Source: Opitutaceae bacterium
GTDB taxonomy: Bacteria; Verrucomicrobiota; Verrucomicrobiia; Opitutales; Opitutaceae
Assembly: GCA_947471115.1 (NCBI GenBank)
Contig: CANIXX010000007.1
Location: 1-32,042, forward strand
Length of the DNA: 32,042 nt
Direction of reading: 5' to 3'
Shown here: positions 1 through 12,871 of the stretch, piece after piece
Layout of the letters: every line of letters starts with the position of its first letter
Position numbering within the stretch: position 1 is the first letter of the stretch
Notes under the pieces: generated by a model
Told to the model about the DNA's origin: nothing
Database searches by the model: none
Seen by the model: the letters and a program-made list of their open reading frames with translations, nothing else
Translations under genes and position numbers: made by a program

Positions 1-512
1 GCACGGTGGCCACGGGCCGCATCGAGCGCGGCATCTGCAAGCTCAACGATCCCGTCGAAATCGTTGGTCTTAAGGACACGACCACGACCGTCGTCACCGG
101 CATCGAAATGTTCCGCAAGCTCCTCGACTCCGGTCAAGCTGGCGACAACGTTGGTATCTTGCTCCGCGGTATCGACAAAGAGTCCATCGAGCGCGGTCAA
201 GTGCTTGCTGCTCCTAAGTCCATTAAACCGCACAAGAAGGCCAAGGCCGAGATCTACGTCCTCTCTAAGGAAGAGGGCGGTCGCCACACCCCGTTCTTCA
301 ACGGTTACCGTCCCCAGTTCTACTTCCGCACCACGGATGTAACGGGCATCGTCAACCTCCCCAAGGGCATTGAGATGATCATGCCTGGTGACAACATCTC
401 TGTTGAAATCGACTTGATCGTTCCTATCGCTATGGAGACGACCCAACGCTTCGCTATCCGCGAAGGTGGTCGTACCATCGGTGCAGGTCGTATCACCGAG
501 ATCATCGAGTAA
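1..512 (+). CDS. tuf: Elongation factor Tu, C-terminal part (5' truncated by window)
   Basis: EF-Tu is the GTPase that carries aminoacyl-tRNA to the ribosome A site. Only the C-terminal 169 or so residues are present. The reading frame is already open at base 3 ([10 protein letters not shown]), so the GTG at base 6 in the ORF track is internal and not the start. The visible part covers domains II and [20 protein letters not shown] in domain II, then [19 protein letters not shown] and the end [19 protein letters not shown] in domain III. These are near-invariant EF-Tu signatures. The G domain lies upstream of the window. The stop TAA is followed after 27 bases by a GC-rich hairpin and then tRNA-Trp, the usual tuf-trnW-secE order in many bacteria. 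Confidence 0.98.
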   Translation, partial: TVATGRIERGICKLNDPVEIVGLKDTTTTVVTGIEMFRKLLDSGQAGDNVGILLRGIDKESIERGQVLAAPKSIKPHKKAKAEIYVLSKEEGGRHTPFFNGYRPQFYFRTTDVTGIVNLPKGIEMIMPGDNISVEIDLIVPIAMETTQRFAIREGGRTIGAGRITEIIE

Positions 513-539
513 GACAGAAGAAATTCTTTAGCACACGCC

Positions 540-567
540 GCCGAGGCCCCGTAAAAGGGACCTCGGC
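540..567 (+). terminator. Hairpin after tuf, possible terminator or processing site
   Basis: GCCGAGG pairs with CCTCGGC, then one C/A mismatch and a CCC/GGG step close a GTAAAA loop. The stem is strong but no T-run follows, only TGCGTCGTCT. It may be a weak or Rho-assisted terminator, or a site where the tuf transcript is separated from the tRNA. Confidence 0.45.
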
Positions 568-591
568 TGCGTCGTCTAAAAAACAATCCAC

Positions 592-667
592 AGGCGTGTA
601 GCTCAATTGGTAGAGTAGCGGTCTCCAAAACCGTTGGTTGGGGGTTCGATTCCCTCCGCGCCTGCCA
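592..667 (+). tRNA. trnW: tRNA-Trp (anticodon CCA)
   Basis: The cloverleaf can be drawn by eye. The acceptor arm is AGGCGTG with CGCGCCT (one G-U), the anticodon stem GCGGT/ACCGT holds loop CTCCAAA with CCA at bases 625-627, and the T arm GGGGG-TTCGATT-CCCTC is standard. The discriminator G and 3' CCA are encoded in the DNA. The tRNA lies between tuf and secE, where tRNA-Trp is commonly found, and may be cut from a longer tuf-secE transcript. Confidence 0.97.
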
Positions 668-678
668 CTTTATATTAA

Positions 679-882
679 ATGAATAATCCCTTCCGCAGCA
701 CCCGCGTGTTCTTTGGTGAAATCGTCGACGAGCTCAAAAAAGCAACTTGGCCCACCAAAATCGAACTTCGCGATTCTACAATCGTAGTGATTTTTGCCGC
801 GGTCATTCTCGGATTATTCACCAGCATCAGCGACTTTGCGCTCTATCAAGTCGTTGATCTTTTTACCTCCTGGGTTAGTTAA
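679..882 (+). CDS. secE: Preprotein translocase subunit SecE
   Basis: SecE clamps the SecY channel in the inner membrane and is essential for protein export. The 67-residue product is the short single-spanning form typical of most bacteria outside the Enterobacteria. The amphipathic N-terminal part FFGEIVDELKKATWPTKIEL carries the family signature KATWPT, and one membrane helix follows at about residues 31-58. The gene starts 11 bases after the tRNA-Trp CCA end and is followed 20 bases later by nusG, the classical secE-nusG pair. No Shine-Dalgarno sequence precedes the ATG; the upstream bases are AT-rich (TTTATATTAA). Confidence 0.95.
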   Translation: MNNPFRSTRVFFGEIVDELKKATWPTKIELRDSTIVVIFAAVILGLFTSISDFALYQVVDLFTSWVS

Positions 883-902
883 CCCGCTTTCAATTTCCGT
901 CC

Positions 903-1478
903 ATGTCCACTGAAACGACCGCGCCTATTGGCGCCCAATGGTTTGCACTTCACACACTCTCCGGCCAGGAGAACAAGGTGAAGGCTTACATTGAGAAGTT
1001 CAAAAAGGTCGAGGAACTCGACGACTATATCTTCGATGTGCTCCTCCCTACTGAAGTCGTTTCAGAAGTGAAGGGTGGAAAGAAAAGCACCAAGACCCGT
1101 AAACTTTACCCCGGTTATGTGTTCATCCAGATGCGTCTTTTTGAAGACAAGCACCTGATCAACAAGCCGTGGTATTTCGTCAAGGAGGTCTCTGGCGTTA
1201 TTAGCTTTGTCGGTGGGGAAAATCCCGCCGCTCTGCGTCAGGCTGAAATCGACGAGATCAAGGCGCGCATCGCCGAAGCAAACGGCAAGGAAGTGCCCAA
1301 GGTTTCTTATGAACTGGGCGAGGAAGTTAAGATCAACGACGGGGCATTTGCCAACCTCACTGGCCGTATCGATGAAATCGATCCAGCTCGCGGAAAACTC
1401 AAGATTTCCGTCTCCATTTTCGGCCGGTTTACCCCGGTCGAGCTCGAATACTGGCAGGTGCAACGTCTCACCGAGTGA
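903..1478 (+). CDS. nusG: Transcription termination/antitermination factor NusG
   Basis: NusG binds the RNA polymerase clamp and links it to Rho or to the leading ribosome. The 191-residue product has the NGN domain at about residues 11-125 (WFALHTLSGQENKVKAYIE, LYPGYVFIQM) and a C-terminal KOW domain at about 139-190 (GEEVKINDGAFANLTGRIDEID), ending EYWQVQRL. Both domains are complete and length is normal. The ATG at 903 gives a short polar leader before the NGN domain. It sits 20 bases after secE with no visible Shine-Dalgarno site, so translation probably relies on an unstructured leader. The next gene, rplK, follows after a 75-base gap. Confidence 0.97.
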   Translation: MSTETTAPIGAQWFALHTLSGQENKVKAYIEKFKKVEELDDYIFDVLLPTEVVSEVKGGKKSTKTRKLYPGYVFIQMRLFEDKHLINKPWYFVKEVSGVISFVGGENPAALRQAEIDEIKARIAEANGKEVPKVSYELGEEVKINDGAFANLTGRIDEIDPARGKLKISVSIFGRFTPVELEYWQVQRLTE

Positions 1479-1491
1479 GCCGACGCCCTCT

Positions 1492-1520
1492 TTGACACCG
1501 CCGACGTTCAGCACAAAACA
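1492..1520 (+). promoter_or_regulatory. Candidate promoter before rplK
   Basis: A perfect -35 hexamer TTGACA lies at 1492-1497 in the 75-base nusG-rplK gap. At 17 bases spacing the -10 position reads AAAACA, a poor match. In E. coli the L11 operon has its own promoter here, which supports the position but not this exact site. Confidence 0.25.
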
Positions 1521-1553
1521 CGTCACTAAACACCCGCCAATTCACTTACTCAC

Positions 1554-1979
1554 ATGGCAAAGAAGATCCAAGGCTACATTCGTCTCCAACTGCCCGCCGG
1601 TGCCGCTAATCCCGCGCCTCCCGTCGGTCCCGCTCTCGGCGCTCAAGGCGTCAACATCATGGCGTTCTGCAAAGAATTCAACGCCAAGACCAAGGACCAG
1701 AACGGCATGATCCTGCCCGTGGTCATCACGGTCTACTCGGACAAGAGCTTCACTTTCATCCTCAAGTCGCCCCCCGCTTCAGTTCTTTTGAAGAAGGCGG
1801 CTGGCATCGCTTCCGGATCCGCCAAATCGAACGTCGACAAGGTCGGTAAGGTGACCACCAAGCAGCTCGCCGAAATCTGGAAGCTGAAAAAGGCTGACAT
1901 GAATGCCAAGGATGAGGCCTCTGGCATCAAGATCATCGCCGGAACCGCCCGTAATATGGGCATCGAAGTCGTCGACTAA
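1554..1979 (+). CDS. rplK: 50S ribosomal protein L11
   Basis: L11 binds 23S rRNA in the GTPase-associated centre and is needed for factor binding and the stringent response. The 141-residue product has normal length. The N-terminal domain shows [17 protein letters not shown] and [15 protein letters not shown]; the C-terminal RNA-binding domain ends with [17 protein letters not shown]. It begins the rplKAJL cluster. There is no clear Shine-Dalgarno site before the ATG. A 70-base gap separates it from rplA. Confidence 0.98.
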   Translation: MAKKIQGYIRLQLPAGAANPAPPVGPALGAQGVNIMAFCKEFNAKTKDQNGMILPVVITVYSDKSFTFILKSPPASVLLKKAAGIASGSAKSNVDKVGKVTTKQLAEIWKLKKADMNAKDEASGIKIIAGTARNMGIEVVD

Positions 1980-2037
1980 ATTTCCCGTCCGCACATCAAC
2001 AGCTCAACGTGGGAGCCCGCAAGGGCGTTCGCACCAC

Positions 2038-2043
2038 AAGGAG
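2038..2043 (+). promoter_or_regulatory. Strong Shine-Dalgarno site of rplA
   Basis: AAGGAG lies six bases before the rplA ATG. It is the only strong Shine-Dalgarno match among the genes of this ribosomal/RNA polymerase cluster, so it fixes the rplA start. Confidence 0.8.
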
Positions 2044-2049
2044 TAATAC

Positions 2050-2745
2050 ATGCCCGCAAAACAAAGCAAACGCTACGTCAGTGCCGTAAAAAGCGCCGAT
2101 CTCTCGAAAGGTTATCCCTTGGCTGAAGCCATGGAGGTCCTTTCCAAGTTCCCTAAAGCCAAGTTCGACGAAACCGTCGAGCTTTCCATCCGTCTCGGCG
2201 TTGACGCCTCCCAAGGCGACCAGATGGTTCGCGGTACTACGCCGTTGCCCAACGGTTCAGGTAAAAAAGTGCGCGTGATCGTGTTCACCGACAGCCCTGA
2301 GGTCGCCCTCAAGGCCGGTGCAGACGAAGCCGGCATGGCTGAACTCATGAAGAAGGTCAGCGAGGGCTGGCTCGAATTCGATGTCGCCATCGCGACCACC
2401 GAGGCCATGAAGCAGGTCCGTACTTTGGCCCGCGTGCTCGGCCCCAAGGGGCTGATGCCCAATCCGAAGTCCGGAACCGTCACCGATGATATCGCTGCTG
2501 GTATCAAAGCCGTTAAGGCTGGTCGCGTTGAGTTCAAGATGGACAAGGCCGCTAACATCGGCGTCGGCATTGGTAAGCGATCCTTCACCAACGCCCAGCT
2601 CATCGAGAACGCGAAAGCGGTTCTCGAGGCCATCTCCAAGGCCAAGCCTGCGTCCTTCAAGGGCAACTACATCAAGACCGTCGCTTTCTCATCCTCGATG
2701 AGCCCTGGCGTTCACGTCGCCTCCACCGAATACAACAAGTTCTAA
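2050..2745 (+). CDS. rplA: 50S ribosomal protein L1
   Basis: L1 forms the mobile stalk at the ribosomal E site and in many bacteria represses its own operon by binding the mRNA. The 231-residue length is normal. The signature LGPKGLMPNPKSGTVT is present in the middle, and the terminal PSFKG-type motif reads PASFKGNYIKTVAFSSSMSPGV. The start is supported by AAGGAG six bases upstream. The gene lies 70 bases after rplK and 14 bases before rplJ. An L1-binding structure in the leader is likely from family knowledge but was not resolved here. Confidence 0.98.
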   Translation: MPAKQSKRYVSAVKSADLSKGYPLAEAMEVLSKFPKAKFDETVELSIRLGVDASQGDQMVRGTTPLPNGSGKKVRVIVFTDSPEVALKAGADEAGMAELMKKVSEGWLEFDVAIATTEAMKQVRTLARVLGPKGLMPNPKSGTVTDDIAAGIKAVKAGRVEFKMDKAANIGVGIGKRSFTNAQLIENAKAVLEAISKAKPASFKGNYIKTVAFSSSMSPGVHVASTEYNKF

Positions 2746-2759
2746 TCGGAACCTTACCC

Positions 2760-3251
2760 ATGAGAGCCGAAAAAAAATACCTGATCAGCGAAGTCGAGTC
2801 GCACCTTAAAAAGTCCGACTACGTCATCCTCGCCAATTTCTCGAAGGTCACCGTTTCCGATGTCGCCGAACTCCGTGCCAGCCTTGCCGCTGAAAACGCC
2901 GAGTTCCACGTCGTCAAGAACAGTTCCCTTCGTGTAGCCGCCAAGGCCTTGGGCCTCCCCGAGTTCGATTCATCTACGCTGGCTGGCCCAACGGCTATCC
3001 TCGTCGGTGGTAAGAACCCAGCTGGCGTCGCGAAGATCCTTAAAAAGTTCTTCGACACCAAGCAGCGCCTTGAGGTCAAAGTCGGCGTCCTGGAGAAGAA
3101 GATTTTCTCCGCAAAGGAACTCGCCGTGATGGCCGATCTGCCTCCCTTCAACGTCATGCGCTCGCAGTTCCTCAGCTTGCTCACCAGCAACGCTGCGTCC
3201 TTCGTTCGCGTTCTTGACGCAAAGGTCAAAAAAGAGCAGCCCGCCGCCTAA
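2760..3251 (+). CDS. rplJ: 50S ribosomal protein L10
   Basis: L10 anchors the L7/L12 dimers to the 23S rRNA stalk base. The 163-residue product is slightly short but within the family range. It has the N-terminal globular part (KSDYVILANFSKVTVSDVAELR, FHVVKNSSLRVAAKALG), the GPTAILVGG turn, and a C-terminal helix (NAASFVRVLDAKVKKEQ) that serves as L12 docking platform. The gap to rplA is only 14 bases, so the L10-binding leader found before rplJ in E. coli has no room here. A structured 142-base gap follows instead, before rplL. Confidence 0.97.
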   Translation: MRAEKKYLISEVESHLKKSDYVILANFSKVTVSDVAELRASLAAENAEFHVVKNSSLRVAAKALGLPEFDSSTLAGPTAILVGGKNPAGVAKILKKFFDTKQRLEVKVGVLEKKIFSAKELAVMADLPPFNVMRSQFLSLLTSNAASFVRVLDAKVKKEQPAA

Positions 3252-3272
3252 TCCATATCAACCCATTTTGAG

Positions 3273-3366
3273 AAGGCACCGTATAAAATCAGTGCCTTTG
3301 AGAAGACAAAAATTCACAAGGGTGGGCTAGGGGATACGTCCCTTAAACGCGTTTCATCCCTGAAAC
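3273..3366 (+). promoter_or_regulatory. Three consecutive hairpins in the rplJ-rplL gap
   Basis: The 142-base gap contains AAGGCAC/GTGCCTT (3273-3298, 12-base loop), AGGGGA/TCCCTT around a TACG tetraloop (3329-3344, one G-U), and GTTTCA/TGAAAC around TCCC (3351-3366). None has a downstream T-run. The position suggests control of the L10:L12 ratio by processing, pausing or L10-L12 binding; that role is inference. Confidence 0.5.
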
Positions 3367-3393
3367 CGCTAGTCTCCCTAGGAACTTAATACC

Positions 3394-3774
3394 ATGAGCA
3401 ATATCACCAAAGACCAAGTTATCGACTGGCTGTCCGCCCAGACCGTCCTCGAACTCGCCTCCATCGTTAAAGACCTCGAAGCCAAGTGGGGCGTTTCCGC
3501 CGCCGCTGCCGTTGCTGCCGCTCCTGCTGGTGGTGGTGCCGCTGCCGCCGCTGTCGAAGAGAAGACCGAGTTCAACGTTGTCCTCGTTGAGGCCGGCGCG
3601 AACAAGATCGGCGTCATTAAGGAAGTCCGCGCTATCACCGGCCTGGGCCTTAAAGAGGCCAAGGATCTCGTTGAAGCCGCTCCTAAGCCTGTCAAGGAAG
3701 GTGCTTCCAAGGCTGACGCCGAGGACATCAAAAAGAAGCTCGAGGCCGCTGGCGCCAAGGTCGAACTCAAGTAA
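3394..3774 (+). CDS. rplL: 50S ribosomal protein L7/L12
   Basis: L7/L12 is the multicopy stalk protein that recruits and activates translational GTPases. The 126-residue product has the N-terminal dimerisation domain, an alanine-glycine-rich hinge at about residues 32-52, and the C-terminal factor-binding domain ([42 protein letters not shown]) ending AAGAKVELK. All conserved contacts look intact. A weak AGGAA site lies about nine bases before the ATG. Structured RNA on both sides of this gene fits the need for several copies of L12 per ribosome. Confidence 0.98.
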   Translation: MSNITKDQVIDWLSAQTVLELASIVKDLEAKWGVSAAAAVAAAPAGGGAAAAAVEEKTEFNVVLVEAGANKIGVIKEVRAITGLGLKEAKDLVEAAPKPVKEGASKADAEDIKKKLEAAGAKVELK

Positions 3775-3814
3775 TTACTTGGCGTTCAACGACCTAAATC
3801 GTCCATCGTCTTCG

Positions 3815-3855
3815 GGACAGGCCGTGCTTTCGCGCGGCCTGTCCTTTGCCTTTTT
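3815..3855 (+). terminator. Terminator/attenuator between rplL and rpoB
   Basis: A 13-base-pair stem starting GGACAGGCCG, with a TTTC loop and one G-U pair, is followed by TTTGCCTTTTT. This is a near-canonical intrinsic terminator inside an operon. E. coli has a partial attenuator at the same place that lowers rpoBC expression relative to ribosomal proteins; the same role is inferred here. Confidence 0.75.
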
Positions 3856-3915
3856 CGCTATCGCTCTTTGTTTTCAGTTTTCGCCCCAGCCTTCGGCTGG
3901 AGTTCGTCTGATTTG

Positions 3916-3935
3916 ACCGCGCTAACCAGCGCGGT
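3916..3935 (+). promoter_or_regulatory. Second hairpin before rpoB
   Basis: ACCGCGC pairs with GCGCGGT around a TAACCA loop, followed by TTTCTCC. A smaller CCAGCC-TTC-GGCTGG stem lies just upstream, near 3885-3900. These may act as an RNA processing site in the rpoB leader or as a second, leaky terminator. Confidence 0.45.
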
Positions 3936-3972
3936 TTCTCCGTCTCTATACTTTACCTAACCGGGATCACCC

Positions 3973-6900
3973 ATGGCCGTTCGCAATCAATCCGACCGTA
4001 TCAACTTCGGCAAACTTCGTGAAGTTATTGTTCCGCCGAACCTGATCGAAATCCAGATCACGTCTTATCTCGATTTCCTTCAAAAGGGCATTCCCGAGAA
4101 ACAGCGTAAGCCCCAAGGCCTCGAGGCCGTCTTCCGCGAAGTTTTCCCGATCGAGTCCTATGATGCGCGCCTCAATCTCGAGTACGTCTCCTACACGCTC
4201 GGCGACTCGAAGAATTCAGAGATCGAGTGTATCCGCGAGGGTATCACCTATTCGGTCCCCCTTTATGTAAAGCTGCGCCTCCGTGAGGAAGACTTCATCA
4301 AGGACGAGGAGATTTACATGGGTGAGATCCCCATGGTGACTGAGCGTGGCTCTTTCATCATCAATGGTGCCGAGCGCGTCGTGGTCTCCCAGTTGCACCG
4401 TTCGCCTGGCATCGCCTTCGAAGTTGCCCCGCATGCCAACGGTAAACCGCTCCACTCTTTCCGCATCATTCCTGACCGCGGCACTTGGCTTGAAGTTCAG
4501 TTTGATAACAACGACCTCCTTTACGTTTACTTGGATCGTCGTCGCCGTCGTCGTAAGTTCCTGATCACCACATTGCTGCGTGCCATCGGCTATAGCTCGG
4601 ACATCGACATCCTTAATCTCTTCTACGAGATTAAGGACATCAAGATCGCCAAGGCGCTCGACCTCGAAAACGTTTCCACGTTGGTCTTGGTTGAAGATGC
4701 GATCGATGCCCAGAAGGGCGTCGTGCTCGCTCGTGCTTTCGAGCCCCTCACCAAGCAGATCGTTCGTACATTCGAGAAACACGGCATCTCCAGTATCCGT
4801 GTCATTGACACGGCTTCTGACGAAGGTGCAATCATCCGCGCCCTCAAAAAAGATCCGACGCGTAACGAGGAAGAAGCCCTCAAGGAAATCTACAAGCGCC
4901 TGCGTCCAGGTGAGCCGCCCACAACCGCTAACGCCAAGGCCCTGCTCAAGCGCCTGTTCTTCGATCCGAAGCGCTACGACCTTGGCCGCGTCGGTCGTTA
5001 CAAGATTAATCAGAAGCTCGGCCTAAAGGTTGACCTCGAACAGCGTATTCTCGAGTCCGGCGACATCACCTCCGCCACTAAGTACCTCGTCCGCCTAAAG
5101 CGCGGTGAGGGTGTTGTGGACGATATCGACCATCTCGGTTCCCGTCGTGTTCGTACAGTCGGAGAACTCCTCGCCAACCAATGCCGCGTGGGCTTGTCCC
5201 GCACCGAGCGTTTGGTGCGCGAGCGCATGACCATGTACGACCAGAGCGTTGATTCGATCACGCCCCAGAAGCTGATCAACCCGAAGGCTCTCACCACGGT
5301 GATCCGCGATTTCTTCGCCCGTTCGCAGCTCTCGCAGTTCATGGACCAGATCAACCCTCTCGCCGAGGTCACGCACAAGCGTCGTCTCTCCGCGCTCGGG
5401 CCGGGTGGTCTTAACCGTGAGCGTGCCGGCTTCGAAGTGCGTGACGTTCACCCATCGCACTATGGGCGTATCTGCCCGATCGAGACCCCCGAAGGTCCGA
5501 ACATCGGTCTGATCAACTCGCTCTCCACCTACGCTCGCGTTAACGAGTTTGGTTTTATCGAAACCCCTTATCGCATCGTTAAGGACGGCAAGGTTTCCGA
5601 TAAGATCGACTACCTCACCGCCGACCAGGAAGAGGCTAAGGTCATCGCTCAGGCGAATTCTGAACTCGACGAGAAGAATCACTTCGTTGGCAAGGTAACC
5701 GTCCGTCAAGACGGCGAGTTCCTTGAGGTGCCCGCTTCCGAAGTCCATTACATGGACGTTTCGCCTAAGCAGGTTATCTCGATCGCCGCTGGTATGATTC
5801 CGTTCCTTGAGCACGACGACGCGAATCGCGCGCTGATGGGTGCGAACATGCAACGCCAAGGCGTACCACTTCTTCAGGCCGAGTCGCCGTTCGTCGGCAC
5901 CGGTATTGAAGAGCGCGTTGCCCGCGACTCCAAGATCGTCGTTGTGGCCGAAGAGGCAGGCATCGTCGCATTCGTGGACGCCAAGAGCATCGTCATCACC
6001 AAGGACGGAGAACTGCCGCGCAACTTCGAGAAGAACCCCAAGAGCGATGCCAAGAACGGCGTGACCGTTTATGAGCTCCGCAAGTTCATGCGCTCCAATG
6101 CGAGCACTTGCTTCAATCAGAAGCCGATCGTGGACAAGGGCCAGAAGGTTAAGGTTGGAGACATCATCGCTGACGGTCCTTCGACCGAAAAGGGTGAGAT
6201 GGCCTTAGGCCGTAACATCCTCGTGGCGTTCATGCCATGGAACGGTTACAACTTCGAAGACGCTATCCTCATCTCCGAAAAGGTGCTGAAGGAAGACATC
6301 TTCACCTCCATCCACATCCATGAGTTCGAGGTCGCCGCACGCGATACCAAGCTCGGGCCGGAGGAAATCACGCGCGATATCCCGAACGTTGGAGAAGAGG
6401 CACTTAAGAACCTCGACCACAACGGCGTCATCCGCATTGGTGCTGAGGTCAAGCCTGGCGACATCCTCGTCGGCAAGATCACGCCCAAGTCCGAAACCGA
6501 ACTCGCTCCCGAAGAAAAGCTTCTTCGTGCGATCTTCGGTGAGAAGGCTGCGGATGTTAAAGACACCTCGCTGGTCGTTCCGTCGGGCGAATCCGGTATC
6601 GTCATGGACGTGAAGGTTTCCAGCCGCGTTGATTTCGAGAAGGAGAAGCTCTCTCCGTCCGATCGTCGCCGCCAAACCAAGCAGATCCAGGAAGACTACA
6701 AGACCCAGATGGATAAACTGCGCGAAGGTCTGACCGAGGCGCTGTCCAACATCCTCCTCGGCGAAAAGATCCCGCTTGATGTCATCAACGGTGACACCAA
6801 CGAGATCATCATCCCGGCCAACCGTAAGATCACCAAGACGCTCCTGCGCAAGCTCGCCGCCGTCTCCAAGCACGTCGAGATCGATCCGTCCCCGGTTCGT

Positions 6901-7767
6901 ATCAAGATCATGGAGATCATCGGCTCTTACCAGTCGAAGTTCGACGAGCTCGAGACCGACCGTGAGCGCAAGGTCAACAGCATTGAGGCCGGTGAAGACA
7001 ACGGCAACGGTGCGATCAAGCAGGTCAAAGTGTACATCGCCACCAAGCAGAAGCTTGAGGTCGGTGACAAGATGGCCGGTCGTCACGGTAATAAGGGTGT
7101 GGTCGCCAAGATCGTTCCTCAAGAAGACATGCCTTTCCTCCCAGACGGCACGCCCATTGAGATCTGCTTGAACCCGCTCGGCGTTCCTTCGCGTATGAAT
7201 ATCGGGCAGGTGCTCGAGACGCATCTCGGCTGGGCTTGTAAAAAGCTCGGCATGAAGATCGCTACGCCTGTGTTCGACGGCATTCCTGAAAAGAAAATCC
7301 GCGATTACCTCAAGGAGGCCAAGCTCCCCACCACCGGTAAGAGCGCTCTGTTCGACGGTCGCACCGGCGAGAAGATCGACCAAGAGGTCGTGGTCGGCTA
7401 CATCTATATGATGAAGCTTAACCATCTTGTGTCCCACAAGATCCACGCTCGTGCCGTCGGTCCTTACTCCCTCGTCACACAGCAGCCCTTGGGCGGTAAA
7501 GCCCAATACGGCGGCCAGCGCTTCGGCGAAATGGAGGTCTGGGCGCTCGAGGCTTACGGCGCGGCACACACCCTTCAGGAGTTGCTCACCGTCAAGTCCG
7601 ACGACGTGCAGGGCCGTACCAAGATCTACGAGTCGCTCGTCAAGGGCGACAATACCTTGGTCGCGGGCACCCCCGAGTCATTCAACGTGTTGATCAAAGA
7701 AATCCAGTCCCTCGGTCTGGACATCAAGCTCAACAAGCGCGACGCCTTCGGCGGTCTCACCGGCTAA
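3973..7767 (+). CDS. rpoB: DNA-directed RNA polymerase subunit beta
   Basis: The beta subunit forms half of the RNA polymerase active-site cleft. The 1264-residue product is complete and compact compared with 1342 in E. coli. Signatures in order are [11 protein letters not shown], the rifampicin pocket [13 protein letters not shown] with H468 and S473 (equivalent to E. coli H526 and S531) retained, [25 protein letters not shown] near residue 1035, [13 protein letters not shown] and the C-terminal [18 protein letters not shown]. Residue 460 is Ile where E. coli has Asn518. The gene follows the rplL attenuator region and is 47 bases upstream of rpoC. The start ATG has only a weak GGGAT upstream. 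Confidence 0.99.
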   Translation: MAVRNQSDRINFGKLREVIVPPNLIEIQITSYLDFLQKGIPEKQRKPQGLEAVFREVFPIESYDARLNLEYVSYTLGDSKNSEIECIREGITYSVPLYVKLRLREEDFIKDEEIYMGEIPMVTERGSFIINGAERVVVSQLHRSPGIAFEVAPHANGKPLHSFRIIPDRGTWLEVQFDNNDLLYVYLDRRRRRRKFLITTLLRAIGYSSDIDILNLFYEIKDIKIAKALDLENVSTLVLVEDAIDAQKGVVLARAFEPLTKQIVRTFEKHGISSIRVIDTASDEGAIIRALKKDPTRNEEEALKEIYKRLRPGEPPTTANAKALLKRLFFDPKRYDLGRVGRYKINQKLGLKVDLEQRILESGDITSATKYLVRLKRGEGVVDDIDHLGSRRVRTVGELLANQCRVGLSRTERLVRERMTMYDQSVDSITPQKLINPKALTTVIRDFFARSQLSQFMDQINPLAEVTHKRRLSALGPGGLNRERAGFEVRDVHPSHYGRICPIETPEGPNIGLINSLSTYARVNEFGFIETPYRIVKDGKVSDKIDYLTADQEEAKVIAQANSELDEKNHFVGKVTVRQDGEFLEVPASEVHYMDVSPKQVISIAAGMIPFLEHDDANRALMGANMQRQGVPLLQAESPFVGTGIEERVARDSKIVVVAEEAGIVAFVDAKSIVITKDGELPRNFEKNPKSDAKNGVTVYELRKFMRSNASTCFNQKPIVDKGQKVKVGDIIADGPSTEKGEMALGRNILVAFMPWNGYNFEDAILISEKVLKEDIFTSIHIHEFEVAARDTKLGPEEITRDIPNVGEEALKNLDHNGVIRIGAEVKPGDILVGKITPKSETELAPEEKLLRAIFGEKAADVKDTSLVVPSGESGIVMDVKVSSRVDFEKEKLSPSDRRRQTKQIQEDYKTQMDKLREGLTEALSNILLGEKIPLDVINGDTNEIIIPANRKITKTLLRKLAAVSKHVEIDPSPVRIKIMEIIGSYQSKFDELETDRERKVNSIEAGEDNGNGAIKQVKVYIATKQKLEVGDKMAGRHGNKGVVAKIVPQEDMPFLPDGTPIEICLNPLGVPSRMNIGQVLETHLGWACKKLGMKIATPVFDGIPEKKIRDYLKEAKLPTTGKSALFDGRTGEKIDQEVVVGYIYMMKLNHLVSHKIHARAVGPYSLVTQQPLGGKAQYGGQRFGEMEVWALEAYGAAHTLQELLTVKSDDVQGRTKIYESLVKGDNTLVAGTPESFNVLIKEIQSLGLDIKLNKRDAFGGLTG

Positions 7768-7814
7768 TCCGGATCACGTCACCATTTAACGATTACATAG
7801 GGATATAACTCACA

Positions 7815-11954
<4,140 letters not shown>

Positions 11955-11985
11955 GCCGCTTAGCCAAATCGCCTGCCAAAAAATC

Positions 11986-12017
11986 AAAGCCGCGAGTTAA
12001 TCACTCGCGGCTTTTTT
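11986..12017 (+). terminator. Intrinsic terminator after rpoC
   Basis: AAGCCGCGAGT pairs perfectly with ACTCGCGGCTT around a TAATC loop and runs into six T residues. It is a textbook terminator marking the end of the rpoBC transcription unit. Confidence 0.93.
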
Positions 12018-12091
12018 GTGCCCAGGTACTGACTCACAATGCCTGCAGACACAGGCTCGCAAAACCCCTCGCCCCCCTTTTGCGTTTTACC

Positions 12092-12787
12092 ATGCGCCGC
12101 CTCGACCAACTCCTCGCCAATCTCGGTTACTGCTCCAGAAGTGAGGCCCGTGATTTTTTGAAAAAGCACCTCGTTACCGTCCGTGGTGCCACTGTGCGTG
12201 ATCCTTCGGGTAAGGTCCTAGCCGCCGACGTCCTCATTGACGGCGAACCCCTCGATCACCCCGATGGGCTGCTGTTGGTTTTAAACAAGCCCCTTGGCCT
12301 AGTCTGTTCCCACGACGAGCGTGAAGGACCGCGGGTTTATGATCTGCTCCCTGAGCGTTGGCGCGCCCGTAATCCCCAGGTCACCAGTATCGGTCGTTTG
12401 GATAAGGACACCAGCGGGTTGATCCTGCTCACCGACCGCACCGAGTTGGTGCACCAGTACACCTCGCCCAAGCACAAAGTTCCCAAGCTCTACCGCGCTA
12501 CGGTGGACGCTGATCTCACGCCCGAGTTGATCCCGCTGTTTGCCGCCGGCACGCTCGTGATGGATGGGGAAACTTCGCCCTGCGCACCGGCCGAATTACG
12601 CCTCATTAACACCCAGCCTCGCACCGCCGAGTTGGTGCTGACAGAGGGTAAGTATCATCAGGTTCGACGTATGTTTGCGGCGGTTGGGGTAACCGTTTTG
12701 ACGTTGCACAGGGTGCAGTTCGGTCGGCTCACGCTCGGTGATCTTGGCTCGGGTGCGTTTCGTGAGGTGGGTATGGTCGAAATCTAG
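12092..12787 (+). CDS. rsuA: 16S rRNA pseudouridine synthase, RsuA family
   Basis: RsuA converts U516 of 16S rRNA to pseudouridine during small-subunit assembly. The 231-residue product equals the E. coli RsuA length. An S4-like RNA-binding domain spans about residues 1-45 (RRLDQLLANLGYCSRSEAR), followed by the catalytic domain with GRLDKDTSGLILLTD, where D104 is the nucleophile, and the family motif EGKYHQVRRMFAAVG near the C terminus. The ORF track start (TTG 12080) adds four residues; the ATG at 12092 begins directly at the S4 domain and is preferred. RluB/RluE-type 23S enzymes are close relatives, so the exact target is less certain than the family. Confidence 0.87.
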   Translation: MRRLDQLLANLGYCSRSEARDFLKKHLVTVRGATVRDPSGKVLAADVLIDGEPLDHPDGLLLVLNKPLGLVCSHDEREGPRVYDLLPERWRARNPQVTSIGRLDKDTSGLILLTDRTELVHQYTSPKHKVPKLYRATVDADLTPELIPLFAAGTLVMDGETSPCAPAELRLINTQPRTAELVLTEGKYHQVRRMFAAVGVTVLTLHRVQFGRLTLGDLGSGAFREVGMVEI

Positions 12788-12825
12788 ATTTTTATGAGAT
12801 CGATCGTAGACACCCAGAAAGCAGC

Positions 12826-12843
12826 CCGCCCGATGGAGGGCGG
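12826..12843. other. Hairpin downstream of rsuA
   Basis: CCGCCC and GGGCGG pair around GATGGA. No T-run follows on the + strand. It could end rsuA transcription with help from Rho, or be part of the structured region that follows. Confidence 0.35.
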
Positions 12844-12871
12844 CTCAAAATGATTCTGGTTAAAATTGCAC

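Noticed and set aside
6205-7569. 454-residue minus-strand ORF opposite rpoB
   Set aside because: Antisense shadow of rpoB with composition rich in Asp, Leu and Val typical of such shadows; no independent signal or motif.
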